From the NCBI GenBank assembly GCA_046233115.1, contig JBJXHM010000001.1:1165616-1229615 (forward strand): 64,000 nucleotides of DNA, in the 5' to 3' direction. Position numbers and translations under genes: made by a program. The notes below the pieces were generated by a model, which saw only the letters and a program-made list of their open reading frames with translations, was not told where the DNA came from and did no database searches. Shown one piece after another: positions 43,915-53,734 of the stretch (within the stretch, counting starts at the first letter, position 1; each line of letters begins with the position of its first letter). Origin of the DNA: JACOMY01 sp046233115 (GTDB taxonomy: Bacteria > Pseudomonadota > Alphaproteobacteria > Kiloniellales > JACOMY01).

Positions 43915-44955
43915 TCAGTTGCCGGCCGACTTCAGCACCGCCGTGCCGTAGCCCTTCATCGCCCCTTTCAACAGGCTCCAGACCGCGGCGGGATCGAACT
44001 CCTCCATGCAGAGGCCGGGCAGGGTCTTGTCGTCGCGCAGCGGGCAGATTCGTTTCAGGCAGGGCGCGCAGGAGCGCTCGCTCTCCAGGTGGGCCTGGTT
44101 GGGGCCCAGAGTCATCGAGCGGCCGAGCGAGTTGGGGCCGTAGAGTGCCACCGTCGGCACGCCCAGCGCCCCGGCCAGGTGGCCGAGCCCGGTGTCGGAG
44201 GTCACCACCCCGCTGGCCCCGGCGATCAGGTCCCAGGCGGCATCCAGGGTCGCGGTGTGTAGCGGCTCGGCCGGGCTGTCGGCGGCGATCGCGGCTGCGC
44301 GCTCGCGGTCTTCGGCCGAGTGGCCGGGCAGGTAGGCGACCAGGCCCTCGGCCGCCGCCAGGCGGGCCAGCGCCTGCCAGTGGCTGACCGGCCAGCGCTT
44401 GGAGTACCAGCCGGCGCCGTGCAGGAAGACCAGGTAGGGCCGCTCGGCCTGCGCGGCGCGGGGAAAGCCGAACTCCGGCAGTGTCGTCGGCTTCTCGTAG
44501 TCCAGGGACTGGGCGAAGAGGCTACGGATACGCTCGACCGCATGGGTCTCGATCGGCACCGGATGGCGCTTGTCGTAGGCGATCGGCGAGAAGCGCTCGC
44601 GCTCCGAGCCGAAGTCGTAGCCGTGCAACGGGCCGCGGGCGATCCGGCCCATGACCGCGCTCTTCCAGAGCGATTGCGCGTCGATGATCAGGTCGTAGGG
44701 CTGCGCGCGGATCTCCCGGACGAAGCTGCGCAGCGCGCCGCGGAAGAGGCAGGCCAGCGGGTGGGCGCGCCAGTAGCGGAAGCGCACGGTCAGCACCCGG
44801 TTGACCTTGGGATGGCGGCGCGGCAGCAGCGCGAAGTCTTGCTCGACCAGCCAATCGATCTCCAGGCCGGGCACCAGGCGTGCGGCATCCGAGACGGCGG
44901 GAAAGGTATCCAGCACGTCGCCGATCGAGGAGGTCTTCACGATGAGCAGGCGCAT
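43915..44955 (-). CDS. waaC: Lipopolysaccharide heptosyltransferase I (WaaC-like)
   Basis: A 346-residue GT9-family glycosyltransferase that adds heptose to the LPS inner core. Family stretches are LLIVKTSSIGDVLDTFPAVSD at the N-terminus, FLHGAGWYSKRWPVSHW, and VTSDTGLGHLAGALGVPTVALYGPN near the C-terminus. It is the last gene of the unit GT39-waaF-waaC, 18 bp after waaF. Four cysteines near the C-terminus (CAPCLKRIC, LC) resemble those seen in some GT9 proteins. Confidence 0.9.
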   Translation of the reverse strand: MRLLIVKTSSIGDVLDTFPAVSDAARLVPGLEIDWLVEQDFALLPRRHPKVNRVLTVRFRYWRAHPLACLFRGALRSFVREIRAQPYDLIIDAQSLWKSAVMGRIARGPLHGYDFGSERERFSPIAYDKRHPVPIETHAVERIRSLFAQSLDYEKPTTLPEFGFPRAAQAERPYLVFLHGAGWYSKRWPVSHWQALARLAAAEGLVAYLPGHSAEDRERAAAIAADSPAEPLHTATLDAAWDLIAGASGVVTSDTGLGHLAGALGVPTVALYGPNSLGRSMTLGPNQAHLESERSCAPCLKRICPLRDDKTLPGLCMEEFDPAAVWSLLKGAMKGYGTAVLKSAGN

Positions 44956-44973
44956 GATCTTCTGTCCCGCTTC

Positions 44974-45987
44974 CTAGGCCAGAGCGTCGAGCGCGTCCAG
45001 CACCATGGCCGGGGAAAGATCGTTGAGGCAGCGCAGATGGCCCAACGGGCAGGTTCGCTGGTGGCAGGGGCGGCAGTCGAGCTCCAGCCCGAGCACCCTG
45101 GCGCGGGCGCTGAGCGGCGGGGTCTCTTCGGCGGTGCTGGAGCCGTAGAGCGCCGCCAGCGGCTTGTTCAGCGCGGCGGCGACGTGCATTAGCCCGGAGT
45201 CGTTGGCGACCACCTTGTCCGCCAGGCTGAGCAGCACCACCGCTTCTGCCAGCTTGCTGCCGCCGGTGAGGTCGGTGACGGCAGCGCCGGCGGCCTCCCG
45301 GATCGCTGCGCCGGCCGGCCGGTCGTTCTCCTGCCCCAGCACCCAGATGCGGCCACCGCGCGCCGCCCAGGCTTTGGCCACGGCCGCAAAGTGGGCCGCC
45401 GGCCAGCGCTTGGCAGGGCCGTAGGCGGCACCGGGACAGAGGGCCAGGACCGGGGCTGCGCCGGCCTCCAGCGCGAAGCGGTCGCGGCAGGCGGCCTGCT
45501 CGGCCTCGGTTACCTGAAAGCGCAGGACCGGCGGCGGCGGCAGCGGCGCGCCGGCGGGCAGGCCTAGGGCGACGAAGCGGTCGACGCTGCGGGGCACCGC
45601 CTTGCGGTCGAAGGGCCGCCGGTCGTTCAGCAGGCCCCAGCGCAGCTCCCCGCTGTAGCCGACCCGGCGGCGGGCGCCGGCGAAGAAGGGGACCAGGGCG
45701 GCCTTCCAGCTCCGCGGCAGCACAATGGCGCGGTCGAAGCGCTGCCGCGCCAGCGTGCGTCCCAACTGCCAGCGTGCGGCCAGGCCGGCCTGGCCAGACG
45801 TCACCGCCAGGCGCTCGCAGACGGCGACGTCGGGCATGAAGGCCAGCAGGCCGGCGGTGGCGGGCGGCGCCACCACGGTCAGCTTGGCCTCCGGGTCACG
45901 CTCCTTCAGCAGGCGGAAGAGGCTGCCGGCCATGATCATGTCGCCGACCCAGGCCGGGCCGACGATGAGGATCTTCTCGCCGCTCAT
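44974..45987 (-). CDS. waaF: Lipopolysaccharide heptosyltransferase II (WaaF-like)
   Basis: A 337-residue GT9 enzyme that adds the second heptose to the LPS core. It opens with ILIVGPAWVGDMIMAGSLF. The central CPGAAYGPAKRWPAAHFA and the C-terminal ANDSGLMHVAAALNKPLAALYGSST match the WaaF family. The start was placed at ATG 45987, which overlaps the stop codon of the GT39-like gene by ATGA. The longer frame upstream is an artefact within the neighbouring gene. Confidence 0.92.
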   Translation of the reverse strand: MSGEKILIVGPAWVGDMIMAGSLFRLLKERDPEAKLTVVAPPATAGLLAFMPDVAVCERLAVTSGQAGLAARWQLGRTLARQRFDRAIVLPRSWKAALVPFFAGARRRVGYSGELRWGLLNDRRPFDRKAVPRSVDRFVALGLPAGAPLPPPPVLRFQVTEAEQAACRDRFALEAGAAPVLALCPGAAYGPAKRWPAAHFAAVAKAWAARGGRIWVLGQENDRPAGAAIREAAGAAVTDLTGGSKLAEAVVLLSLADKVVANDSGLMHVAAALNKPLAALYGSSTAEETPPLSARARVLGLELDCRPCHQRTCPLGHLRCLNDLSPAMVLDALDALA

Positions 45988-47552
45988 CGGCAGTCGCCCA
46001 TGCCCTGCGGGATCAGGACGGAGCGCAGCACCACCTCCTTCTGTGGCACGTCGATGCGGGCCGGCAGCGGGATCTTCAGGATGTGGGTCTCGCCGCTCTC
46101 CGGTGGCGGCAGGCTGGCGCCCAGGCCGGTGGCGAAGGCGTAGAGCGCGGCCACGTCGCGCTCGAACTCCTCGGCGTTCCAGACCACCAGGCAGGCGCCC
46201 GGTGTGGCGCCGAGCGGCGGATGCACCTCGGGATAGCGCGGCGTCAGGATCCGCGCCTCGGGGAAACGGGTGCGGAAGTTGCCGGCGATGTGGATGTCGC
46301 CGGCGACAATGGTGCCGAGGCCGCTGTAGCCCTCCTGCTTCAGGGCGGCGGCCATCTCCGGATAGGGCGTCTGCATCCGGCACTTGGCGCAGAAGGCGGG
46401 TCCGGCCTCGATGTGCTGGAAGCGCGCCTGGATCACCACCAGGATGAAGACGGCATAGAGGATCAGCAGCCAGCGTAGCGCCGTGGCATGGACCCCGTGC
46501 AGCTCCAGCCGGCGGAAGAACAGCGGCAGCAGTGGCAGGGTCAGCGGGTAGAGGCGGAACTGGTGCGCCTTGTGGATGTCGAAGACCACCGCGGCCAGCG
46601 GCGTCAGCAGTAGGAGCAGCCCGACGTAGAGCAGCAGCAGCCGGCCGCCGCCGGTCAGGCTGCCGGGGGGCAGCGGTCGCAGGCTGGGCAGGAACAGCAG
46701 GCCCAGGATCAGGAAGGCCGGGAAGTTGCCGACGAAGAGATTCACGAAGCCGAACCAGGCCTGCAGGTACCAGGGGTTCTGCTGCTCGACCGGGCGCCAC
46801 TCGGCGAGGCTGACTGAAACCTGGTTCCAGAAGGCACTGCCGGCCTGCAGCACCCAGAGCGCGGTGGGCAGGATCACCACCACGGCCAGCGCCAGACCGG
46901 CCAGGGTGTGCCAGTGCAGCAGCGCACGGCGTCCCTCCGGCACCAGCAGCCCGGCCAGCAGCAGCGCCAGCGCGCCGATCCCGAACCAGCCGCTGGAGAG
47001 CAGACCCAGACCCAGGCAGAGGCCGACCAGTAGGGCGTCGCCCAGGCGCCGGGTCTGCACCAGCCGCAACAGGGCCCAGGTCATCGCCAACAGCAGCACC
47101 GAGGCCAGCACGCCCTGGGTGTCGGCCTCGTGCAGGCGCCAGCCGATCGGATAGAGCAGCAGCGGGGAGAAGCCGCAGGCGACCTGCAGCCTGGGATCGG
47201 CAATCAGCCGCCGCCCGGCCAGGTAGGTGAAGAGGTGCAGCAGGAAGACCAGGGCATAGCGCACGATACCGACGGTCACCACCGAGGGGCCGAGCGCCTG
47301 ACTCACCGCCCAGACGATCCAGGTGTAGAGCGGCGGCTGCTCGTAGGCATAGCCGGGCGCCAGCATCTGCGCGAAGAAGAGCTGGTCGGCATTGTCGTTG
47401 CCCACGGTGCTGGTCAGCAGCGGCCGCAGGACCGCGTGCAGGATCTGCAGCAGGGCGATGGCGATGACGAAGCTGGCGGGGCGGAAGAGCCAGTGCGTAC
47501 CAGCTCCGGCGGGCTGACGCTCTTTCGTTCCGCTGCTTAGCGATATGCTCAC
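45984..47552 (-). CDS. GT39/ArnT-like integral membrane glycosyltransferase
   Basis: A 522-residue membrane protein, starting at GTG 47552, with about 11-12 hydrophobic segments. It resembles the PMT_2/ArnT group, whose members transfer a sugar from an undecaprenyl carrier to lipid A or protein in the periplasm. The first periplasmic loop has DNADQLFFAQMLAPGYAYEQPPLYTW, containing the acidic motif typical of the family. The soluble C-terminal part (after about residue 390) has LTPRYPEVHPPLGA. Operon context with waaF and waaC suggests LPS decoration. Confidence 0.82.
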   Translation of the reverse strand: MSISLSSGTKERQPAGAGTHWLFRPASFVIAIALLQILHAVLRPLLTSTVGNDNADQLFFAQMLAPGYAYEQPPLYTWIVWAVSQALGPSVVTVGIVRYALVFLLHLFTYLAGRRLIADPRLQVACGFSPLLLYPIGWRLHEADTQGVLASVLLLAMTWALLRLVQTRRLGDALLVGLCLGLGLLSSGWFGIGALALLLAGLLVPEGRRALLHWHTLAGLALAVVVILPTALWVLQAGSAFWNQVSVSLAEWRPVEQQNPWYLQAWFGFVNLFVGNFPAFLILGLLFLPSLRPLPPGSLTGGGRLLLLYVGLLLLLTPLAAVVFDIHKAHQFRLYPLTLPLLPLFFRRLELHGVHATALRWLLILYAVFILVVIQARFQHIEAGPAFCAKCRMQTPYPEMAAALKQEGYSGLGTIVAGDIHIAGNFRTRFPEARILTPRYPEVHPPLGATPGACLVVWNAEEFERDVAALYAFATGLGASLPPPESGETHILKIPLPARIDVPQKEVVLRSVLIPQGMGDCR

Positions 47553-47673
47553 CTCGATCTGCGTCTCCCGCTAATCATGCCAGGCCCTCATATGGGTCTG
47601 CGTGCGGCTCATGTCGCCTGCGCCCGCCGACGGGCTTGCCAGCTCCTGCCGCGGCAGTGCAGAGCTATGCCCC

Positions 47674-48156
47674 ATGATGTCGAGGAAGACCACAGGACAA
47701 GATGCGGAGGGCCCCGGCACGACGGTGCTCTGGCTGCTGCGGCTGGGCGCGCTCTTCACCGCCGCCATGGCGCTCTGGCGCTTGCTGCTCTACGCCACCT
47801 CGATGGCGTCGGGCACGCGGCTGCCGGTGGAAGAGGCGGCGCTGACCTTCATGTGGATCCCGGACCTGCTGTTCCTTGCGATCTTCCTCTGGCTCGCCTG
47901 GCGCGCATCGCGTCTTTGCAGCCGCGCCTACATCGAGACCGGGCTGATCACCAGCGCCCTGCAGATCGCTTTCCTGCTGGCCACGATGATCGTCTTCCGG
48001 CGCTGGACAGATGCCGCAGCGCTTGGCTTCGGCGATCCTCTCACCTGGCTCCATATCATCCTGCCAAGTCTTTGGTGTGCCTGGTTTTTCCTTTATCTCT
48101 TGCGGGAGCTCTGGCGCCGCTCCGGCTATCGCCGCGGCAAGGCCTCGACCGACTGA
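47674..48156 (+). CDS. Four-helix membrane protein of unknown function
   Basis: From ATG 47674 the protein has 160 residues and four hydrophobic segments (for example LWLLRLGALFTAAMALWRLL and HIILPSLWCAWFFLYLL). An upstream GTG at 47602 would add 24 residues without hydrophobic or conserved sequence, so the shorter start was chosen. The gene is divergent from the GT39-like gene, and its end overlaps the converging phosphoesterase gene by about 30 bp. I do not recognise a family. Confidence 0.6.
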   Translation: MMSRKTTGQDAEGPGTTVLWLLRLGALFTAAMALWRLLLYATSMASGTRLPVEEAALTFMWIPDLLFLAIFLWLAWRASRLCSRAYIETGLITSALQIAFLLATMIVFRRWTDAAALGFGDPLTWLHIILPSLWCAWFFLYLLRELWRRSGYRRGKASTD

Positions 48157-48962
48157 GCAGTGATTGCCTCCTCCGGGTCGAGGGGATAGTCGGGGCTGTC
48201 GTCGGCGTAGTTGTGCAGGTGCACGATGACGCTGGCGGAGTCGATCAGCACCACACCCAGCTGCGGCGGCTCCAGGCTGCCGGAGGCCTTCTCCTCGGTC
48301 AGGTTCAGACGGATCTGATGGTTGGTGCCGAACAGGCTGGAGACCGGGATGCCATTCCAGGAGCCGGCAATCGGCCGATGCACATGCCCGAAGAAGAGAT
48401 GGCGGATGCGTCCGTGGCGGCGCAGCAGCCGCAGCATCCGGTCGGCGCCCTCCTCGATTCGCATACCGTCCAGTTCGTTGATCCCGATCTCGAAGGGTGG
48501 ATGGTGCAGGAAGAGGAAGATGTCGCTGTTGGCGTGGCGGGCGAGCTGTTCCTTCAGCCAGTCGAGACGTTCGTCATCGTAAAAGCCGATGTCGCTGCCT
48601 TCGACCACGCTGTCCATGACCAGGCAGATACCGCTCTCGATCGCGACTGCGTACTGCAGAAAGCCGTAGTCGTCGCGCACCAGCTCGGGAAAGACGCCGT
48701 GCAGGGGGCTGCGGAGGTCGTGGTTCCCAATCGCCAGGTAGTAGGGGATGGTCAGGCGGTCCAACACCTCGCGCAGTACCCGGTAGGCGGCCTCTTCGCC
48801 CCAGTGGGTGAGGTCGCCGGTGACGAAGACGCCTTTGGCGTCGCCGTGCTCGCGGTTGATCGCCTCGATGGCGGGAGTCAGGCGTGCCATCGGATCCAGG
48901 CCGTAGAGCCTGCCCGGTGGGACGACCAGGTGGGTATCGGTCAGATGGATCAGCTTCTCCAA
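48126..48962 (-). CDS. Calcineurin-like metallophosphoesterase (Icc/CpdA-like)
   Basis: A 278-residue phosphoesterase. The metal-ligand motifs are in order: D-x-H (LTDTHL), GDLTHWG, GNHD (AIGNHDLR), H (LHHPPFE) and GHVH. This arrangement is typical of the Icc/CpdA cAMP phosphodiesterase group. The TTG at 48962 was chosen: GGAGGGAGG lies about 6 nt upstream and translation begins right at the domain. A GTG at 48998 would add 12 unconserved residues. The end overlaps the converging membrane-protein gene. A class III cyclase is encoded elsewhere in the window, so a cAMP role is possible. Confidence 0.83.
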   Translation of the reverse strand: MEKLIHLTDTHLVVPPGRLYGLDPMARLTPAIEAINREHGDAKGVFVTGDLTHWGEEAAYRVLREVLDRLTIPYYLAIGNHDLRSPLHGVFPELVRDDYGFLQYAVAIESGICLVMDSVVEGSDIGFYDDERLDWLKEQLARHANSDIFLFLHHPPFEIGINELDGMRIEEGADRMLRLLRRHGRIRHLFFGHVHRPIAGSWNGIPVSSLFGTNHQIRLNLTEEKASGSLEPPQLGVVLIDSASVIVHLHNYADDSPDYPLDPEEAITAQSVEALPRR

Positions 48963-49005
48963 GGTCGTCCTCCCTCCACCTGCCTGTCCTCCATCCACCC
49001 GTGGC

Positions 49006-49950
49006 TCAGGCTGCCTTGCCGTAATAGAGCGTCACGCTGTGCTTGGCCTCGGCGAAGAAGAGCCAACGCTCCACCAGCACGCTGGCCAGGCCCATGAAGC
49101 TGGCCGGCAGGGTGAGCACGAGCTGCCACCAGCCGCCCCCGACGACCGCCGCCAGGATCAGCATGGCGCAGGTCAAGAGTGCGATGCCCTGGGCCAGCAG
49201 GCGCAGTTTGGCAGCATGCTTGCGCGCGACGCGGAAGCCCATCTCTTTCAACAGGTAGTTCTCTTCCGTGTGCGGCGGCTCCAGCAGGCGAACCTTACCG
49301 ATGCGGCCGAGGCCGGTCGCCGACTCCATGGTGGAGAAGGCGGGCGCGGCGTCGATCTGGTGCCAGTAGAGGCGCTTCAGGGCCCAGGCGCCGGCCAGCA
49401 GCAGCGCGGCCAGGAGGCAGGTCGTGGCCCCGCCGGCGGAGAAGGACAGCAGCATAGCCAGCAGCACCGCGCCGCTGGCGAGGCCCAGCAGCAGGTAGAG
49501 CGGCGGTACCAGCGCATGGTGCCACTGCCGAACCGGCTTCAGGCTGGCATAGATCATCGAAGTGGCGAAGACCGTGGCGGCCGCGCCTGCACCAGCCAGA
49601 AGGGCGCAGAGCTGGGTGAACCAGCCGCTGGAACCCAGCAGCGGCAGCGCCAGGAACAGCAGGCCGGCCGGGATGAAGGTCGCCAGCGCCAGCACCCCCT
49701 CGCGCGAGAGCCAGGAGGAGCGCCACTGGCTGAGCGCGTAGCGGGCCCGCTCGGGCCGCCGCAGGTGCTGGGTCGAGGCCAGCAGGCCAAGCGCGATGAG
49801 GCCCAACGCGATGGCGAGCCCGACGCCTATGAGCAGCCGGTCGGTGGCCCAGGAGAAGCGCAGCAGGCTGCCCAGCGACAGCAGGAACAGCAGGCCGTAG
49901 CCGGCGCCGCTGAGGCTGGTGAAGGCGATGACGGAAGGGGCTGGATGCAT
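49006..49950 (-). CDS. DmsC/SoeC-type membrane anchor subunit
   Basis: A 314-residue membrane protein with about eight hydrophobic segments, the DmsC-type quinone anchor for molybdopterin oxidoreductases. The family stretch LLASTQHLRRPERARYALSQW...SWLSREGVLALATF is present. It starts 5 bp after the iron-sulfur subunit gene. With the two upstream subunits it matches the SoeABC (sulfite-oxidising) or DmsABC arrangement. Confidence 0.9.
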   Translation of the reverse strand: MHPAPSVIAFTSLSGAGYGLLFLLSLGSLLRFSWATDRLLIGVGLAIALGLIALGLLASTQHLRRPERARYALSQWRSSWLSREGVLALATFIPAGLLFLALPLLGSSGWFTQLCALLAGAGAAATVFATSMIYASLKPVRQWHHALVPPLYLLLGLASGAVLLAMLLSFSAGGATTCLLAALLLAGAWALKRLYWHQIDAAPAFSTMESATGLGRIGKVRLLEPPHTEENYLLKEMGFRVARKHAAKLRLLAQGIALLTCAMLILAAVVGGGWWQLVLTLPASFMGLASVLVERWLFFAEAKHSVTLYYGKAA

Positions 49951-49955
49951 GGCGG

Positions 49956-50696
49956 TCAGTCCGAAAGCAGGCGGTCGAGCCAGCCCAGGAACCCGCCCTC
50001 GGGGTTCGCCGGCTCCAGCGCCTTGGCGGGCTCGCCGCGACCGCCCTCACGGCGGGCGCGCGGCGGCAGGTACTTGTTGGTCGGGCGGTAGCCCATCTCC
50101 GGCATCAGGTCCATGCCGCCGCGCTCGGCGACCAGGCGCGAGACCTCGCTGTCGGGATCGGCCAGGTCGCCGAAGTGGCGGGCCTTGGCCGGGCAGGTAC
50201 GCACGCAGGCCGGCAAGCGCTCCTCCTCGGCGATGGTCTCGTTGTAGATGCGGTCGACGCAGAGCGTGCACTTCTTCATCACGCCGACGCCGGGGTCCAT
50301 CTCGCGCGCGCCGTAGGGGCAGGCCCAGGCGCAGAGGCCGCAGCCCATGCAGCGGTCCTCGTCGACCAGCACGATGCCGTCGGCCTCGCGCTTGTAGGAG
50401 GCGCCGGTCGGGCAGACCGTGACGCAGGCCGCATCCTGGCAGTGCAGGCAGGACTTGGGGAAGTGCACGACCTGCGGGCTGCCTTCCTCGGGCTCGACCT
50501 CGAAGGCATGGACGCGGTTGAGCCAGGCGCCGAGCGGCTTGGCGCCATAGGGGTCGATGTCGCTGAGCGGTGCCGGATAGCCGCCGGTGTTCCACTCCTT
50601 GCAGTTCACCACACAGGCCTGGCAGCCGACGCAGGTGTCCAGGTCGATGACCAGGCCCAGGCGCTTCTCTGTCGGGCGTTGGGGAAGCGAGGTCAT
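49956..50696 (-). CDS. 4Fe-4S electron-transfer subunit (DmsB/SoeB-like)
   Basis: A 246-residue iron-sulfur protein with four cysteine clusters of the ferredoxin type: CVGCQACVVNC, CLHCQDAACVTVCPTG, CMGCGLCAWACPYG, and C-x2-C further on (KKCTLC with CVRTCPAKAR). It carries electrons between the catalytic and membrane subunits. No twin-arginine signal is visible, suggesting a cytoplasmic enzyme. It is 4 bp after the catalytic gene. Soe-type identification is from the trio, not the substrate. Confidence 0.92.
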   Translation of the reverse strand: MTSLPQRPTEKRLGLVIDLDTCVGCQACVVNCKEWNTGGYPAPLSDIDPYGAKPLGAWLNRVHAFEVEPEEGSPQVVHFPKSCLHCQDAACVTVCPTGASYKREADGIVLVDEDRCMGCGLCAWACPYGAREMDPGVGVMKKCTLCVDRIYNETIAEEERLPACVRTCPAKARHFGDLADPDSEVSRLVAERGGMDLMPEMGYRPTNKYLPPRARREGGRGEPAKALEPANPEGGFLGWLDRLLSD

Positions 50697-50700
50697 GGGA

Positions 50701-53577
50701 TCAGGCCTCCTCTGCCTTGCCGCCGCGGTAGAGTAGGCGGTCGGGCGGGGTCTCCAGGCCGGGCACGCGGGCGAGCCTTGCCGCGGAGGCCTTTTCGGCG
50801 TCGCGGGCCTCGATCTCGTTCATCTTCACCACGCGCAGGCGCAGGTCGTACCAGGCGGCTTGGCCGGTGACGGGATCGCTGTTGGCGAAGCGGTAGCCAC
50901 CCTTCTCGGGCAGCAGCTCGTCGATCAGGTGGTTCAGCAGGAAGCCTCGCGTGGCCTCCGGCGCGCCGGGATCCAGGTTCCAGGCGCCCGGTCGCTTGCC
51001 GATGGCGTTCCAGGTCCAGACCGTCTTGGGGTTCAGCGCGGCCATCACCCGGACCTGCGCCTTGATCCGGCCGTGGCGGCTCTCGGCCCAGACCCAGTCG
51101 TCGTCGGCGATGCCCTCCGCCTCGGCCAGCGCCTTGGGGATGTAGAGGCGATTGGCGCCGTGGATCTGGCGCAGCCAGGCGTTCTGCGAGTGCCAGGAGT
51201 GATACATCGCCATCGGCCGTTGGGTGACGCCGTGCAGCGGATAGGCGGCCTCGTCGTTGTCCTCGTCCTCGAAGGGAGGATACCAGAGGGGCAGGGGGTC
51301 GAAGGACTTGGCCAGGCGGGAGCGCAGGTGTTCGGGCGGCTGCAGCGCGCCGTGTCCCTCGGCGGCCAGGCGGAAGCGCTGCTGCACCTCGCTATAGAGC
51401 TGGAGGAGGATCGGCGCCGGGCTCTCGATGAAGCCCATCTCCAGGGACCAGTCGAGGTAGGCCTGGTTGGCGAAGCGGTGGTGCAGCGCGTCCTCGGGGA
51501 TCGGCTCCCGCCAGAAGCAGCCGTTCTCGATGTAGCGCTCGAGCTGCTTGGGGTTGACCGCGCCACGGCCGCGGGCCTCGCCGTCGGCGCCGCGGAAGCC
51601 GGCCAGCGAGCCGATGCCGGGCTTGCGCTCGTGGTTGACGATGTAGTCGGCATAGCCCCCGGGGAAGCGCGGCTCGCCGGTCTCGGTCACCATGCCGGGC
51701 AGGCCCAGCCGGGCGCCCAGGTCCAGCAGCACGGTCTGGAAGGGGCGGACATCGCGATCGGGCTTCAGCACCGGCTGGCGGATCGCGTCGGCGGCGGAAT
51801 GCGAGTCGCAGATCGGTCGGTCCAAGAGCGAGACGCAGTCCCAGCGCTCCAGGTAGGTGGTGTCGGGCAGCACCAGGTCGGCGTAGTTCACCGTCTCCGA
51901 GGCGAAGGCGTCGGCGTAGATGATGAAGGGGATCTTGTACGCGCCGGTGGTGGTGTCCTTGTCGGTCAGCATGTCGATCACGCCGCCGATGTTCATCGAG
52001 GAGTTCCAGGCCATGTTGGCCATGAACATGAAGAGCGTGTCGATCGGGTAGGGATCGCCCTTCCAGGCATTGGTGACGACCATGTGCATCAGGCCGTGGG
52101 CGGCGACCGGGGCTTCCCAGGAATAAGCCTTGTCGATGCGCTGCGGGGTCCCCTGGGCATCGATCAGCAGATCCTCCGGCCCGGTGACGAAGCCCAGCGG
52201 CGGGCCCGGCAGCGGCTTGCCCGGCACCACCTGGCCGGGCTTGCCGGTCGGGCGCTGGCCGGGCGGCGTCGGGCGCGGGAAGGGCGGCTTGTAGCGCCAG
52301 GAGCCCGGCCGGTCGACCGCGCCCAGCAAGAGCTGCAGGATGTGGATCGCCCGGCAGGTGTGGAAGCCGTTGGCGTGGGCCGAGATCCCGCGCATGGCGT
52401 GGAAGGCCACCGCACGGCCGACCACCTTGTCGTGCTGACGACCCCAGCCGTCCTCCCAGGGCTCGTCGCGGGTGAGGTCGTTCTCGAAGGCGGCCTCGGC
52501 CATCTCCGCGGCCAGACGGCGGATCGTCTCCGGCTTGATGCCGCAGCGCTCGGCCACCGCCTCGGGGGCGTAGCTCTCCTCCATCAGGCGCCGGGCCACC
52601 AGCTCGAAGGAGGGCACCACCTCGCGGCCGTCGGGTAGGGTGAAGCGCCCCTTCATCGCGGGCTTGGCGCCCAGTGCAGGGAAGGCAAGCGGTCCGCCGG
52701 CCTTGAGATCCCAGACCAGGGGCTGGCCGTTCTCGTCACGCGCGATCAGGCCGTGCATGTCCGATCCCGGTTTGTCGACAACGAGATGCGCGGCGTTGCT
52801 GAACAGCGATAGAAATTCGATGTCGATCTTGCCGGCGGTCAGCAACTCGCGGCAGAGCGAGAGGATGAAGAGACCGTCGCTGCCCGGCGTGATCCCGATC
52901 CACTCGTCGGCGATGGCGGAGTAACCGCCGCGCACCGGGTTGACCGAGACAATCTTGGCGCCGCGCTCCTTCAGGCGTGCGAGGCCCAGCTTGATCGGGT
53001 TGCTGTCGTGGTCCTCGGCGACGCCGAAGAGCATGAAGAACCTGGCCTGCTCCCAGTCGGGTTCGCCGAACTCCCAGAAGGCGCCGCCCAAGGTATATAG
53101 CCCGGCAGCGGCCATATTGACCGAGCAGAAGCCGCCGTGGGCGGCGTGGTTCGGCGTGCCGAACTGGCTGGCCCACCAGCCGGTCAGGGCCTGGCTCTGG
53201 TCGCGGCCGGTGAAGAAGGCCAGCTTCTTGGGGTCGGTCGCACGGATTTTGGCCAGGCGATCGGTCGCGATCTGCATGGCCTCCTCCCACTCGATCTCGA
53301 CGAAGTCGCCGGAGCCGCGCTCGCCGACGCGCTTCAGCGGCTTGCTGAGCTTGGCCGGCGAGAGCTGGTTCATGATTCCGGCCGATCCCTTGGCGCAGAG
53401 CACGCCGCGGTTCACCGGGTGGTCAGGGTTGCCTTCGATGTAGCGGAGCTGCCCGTTCTTCAGATGCACCCGGATACCGCAGCGGCAGGCGCACATGTAG
53501 CAGGTGGACGTCTTGATCTCGTCCGACGGCGGCACCGACAGGTCGATTGGGCGATCGTGTGCGGCACCGTCGGGCAT
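50701..53577 (-). CDS. soeA: Molybdopterin oxidoreductase catalytic subunit (SoeA-like)
   Basis: A 958-residue molybdenum enzyme. The N-terminal 4Fe-4S site is TSTCYMCACRCGIRVH...GVLCAKGS. No signal peptide or twin-arginine motif precedes it, so it is probably cytoplasmic. Near residue 150 HGGFCSVNMAAAG has a cysteine at the position of the molybdenum ligand. The C-terminal molybdopterin-binding domain contains VWTWNAIGKRPGAW. The ABC trio without Tat signal matches sulfite dehydrogenase SoeABC (cytoplasmic face, quinone-reducing). The divergent sulfur-assimilation operon supports this; other oxyanion or sulfur substrates remain possible. Confidence 0.72.
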   Translation of the reverse strand: MPDGAAHDRPIDLSVPPSDEIKTSTCYMCACRCGIRVHLKNGQLRYIEGNPDHPVNRGVLCAKGSAGIMNQLSPAKLSKPLKRVGERGSGDFVEIEWEEAMQIATDRLAKIRATDPKKLAFFTGRDQSQALTGWWASQFGTPNHAAHGGFCSVNMAAAGLYTLGGAFWEFGEPDWEQARFFMLFGVAEDHDSNPIKLGLARLKERGAKIVSVNPVRGGYSAIADEWIGITPGSDGLFILSLCRELLTAGKIDIEFLSLFSNAAHLVVDKPGSDMHGLIARDENGQPLVWDLKAGGPLAFPALGAKPAMKGRFTLPDGREVVPSFELVARRLMEESYAPEAVAERCGIKPETIRRLAAEMAEAAFENDLTRDEPWEDGWGRQHDKVVGRAVAFHAMRGISAHANGFHTCRAIHILQLLLGAVDRPGSWRYKPPFPRPTPPGQRPTGKPGQVVPGKPLPGPPLGFVTGPEDLLIDAQGTPQRIDKAYSWEAPVAAHGLMHMVVTNAWKGDPYPIDTLFMFMANMAWNSSMNIGGVIDMLTDKDTTTGAYKIPFIIYADAFASETVNYADLVLPDTTYLERWDCVSLLDRPICDSHSAADAIRQPVLKPDRDVRPFQTVLLDLGARLGLPGMVTETGEPRFPGGYADYIVNHERKPGIGSLAGFRGADGEARGRGAVNPKQLERYIENGCFWREPIPEDALHHRFANQAYLDWSLEMGFIESPAPILLQLYSEVQQRFRLAAEGHGALQPPEHLRSRLAKSFDPLPLWYPPFEDEDNDEAAYPLHGVTQRPMAMYHSWHSQNAWLRQIHGANRLYIPKALAEAEGIADDDWVWAESRHGRIKAQVRVMAALNPKTVWTWNAIGKRPGAWNLDPGAPEATRGFLLNHLIDELLPEKGGYRFANSDPVTGQAAWYDLRLRVVKMNEIEARDAEKASAARLARVPGLETPPDRLLYRGGKAEEA

Positions 53578-53734
53578 GAGTGGGGCTCCAGGGCTAGAAG
53601 GCGACAGAGCCCCTGATCTAGCAGCGACTTGGGGTTTCTGGAAAGGGTTTCGGCTGCATCCGCTGGTGAACTCTGAAAGCGCTTTCTATCCGTTCGCTCA
53701 CAGAAACTTTTACAGGCCGTCAGAAAATCGGCTC

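Noticed and set aside
45988..46800. 270-codon N-terminal extension of waaF
   Set aside because: The extension is in the shadow of the GT39-like gene; WaaF begins precisely at the ATG at 45987.
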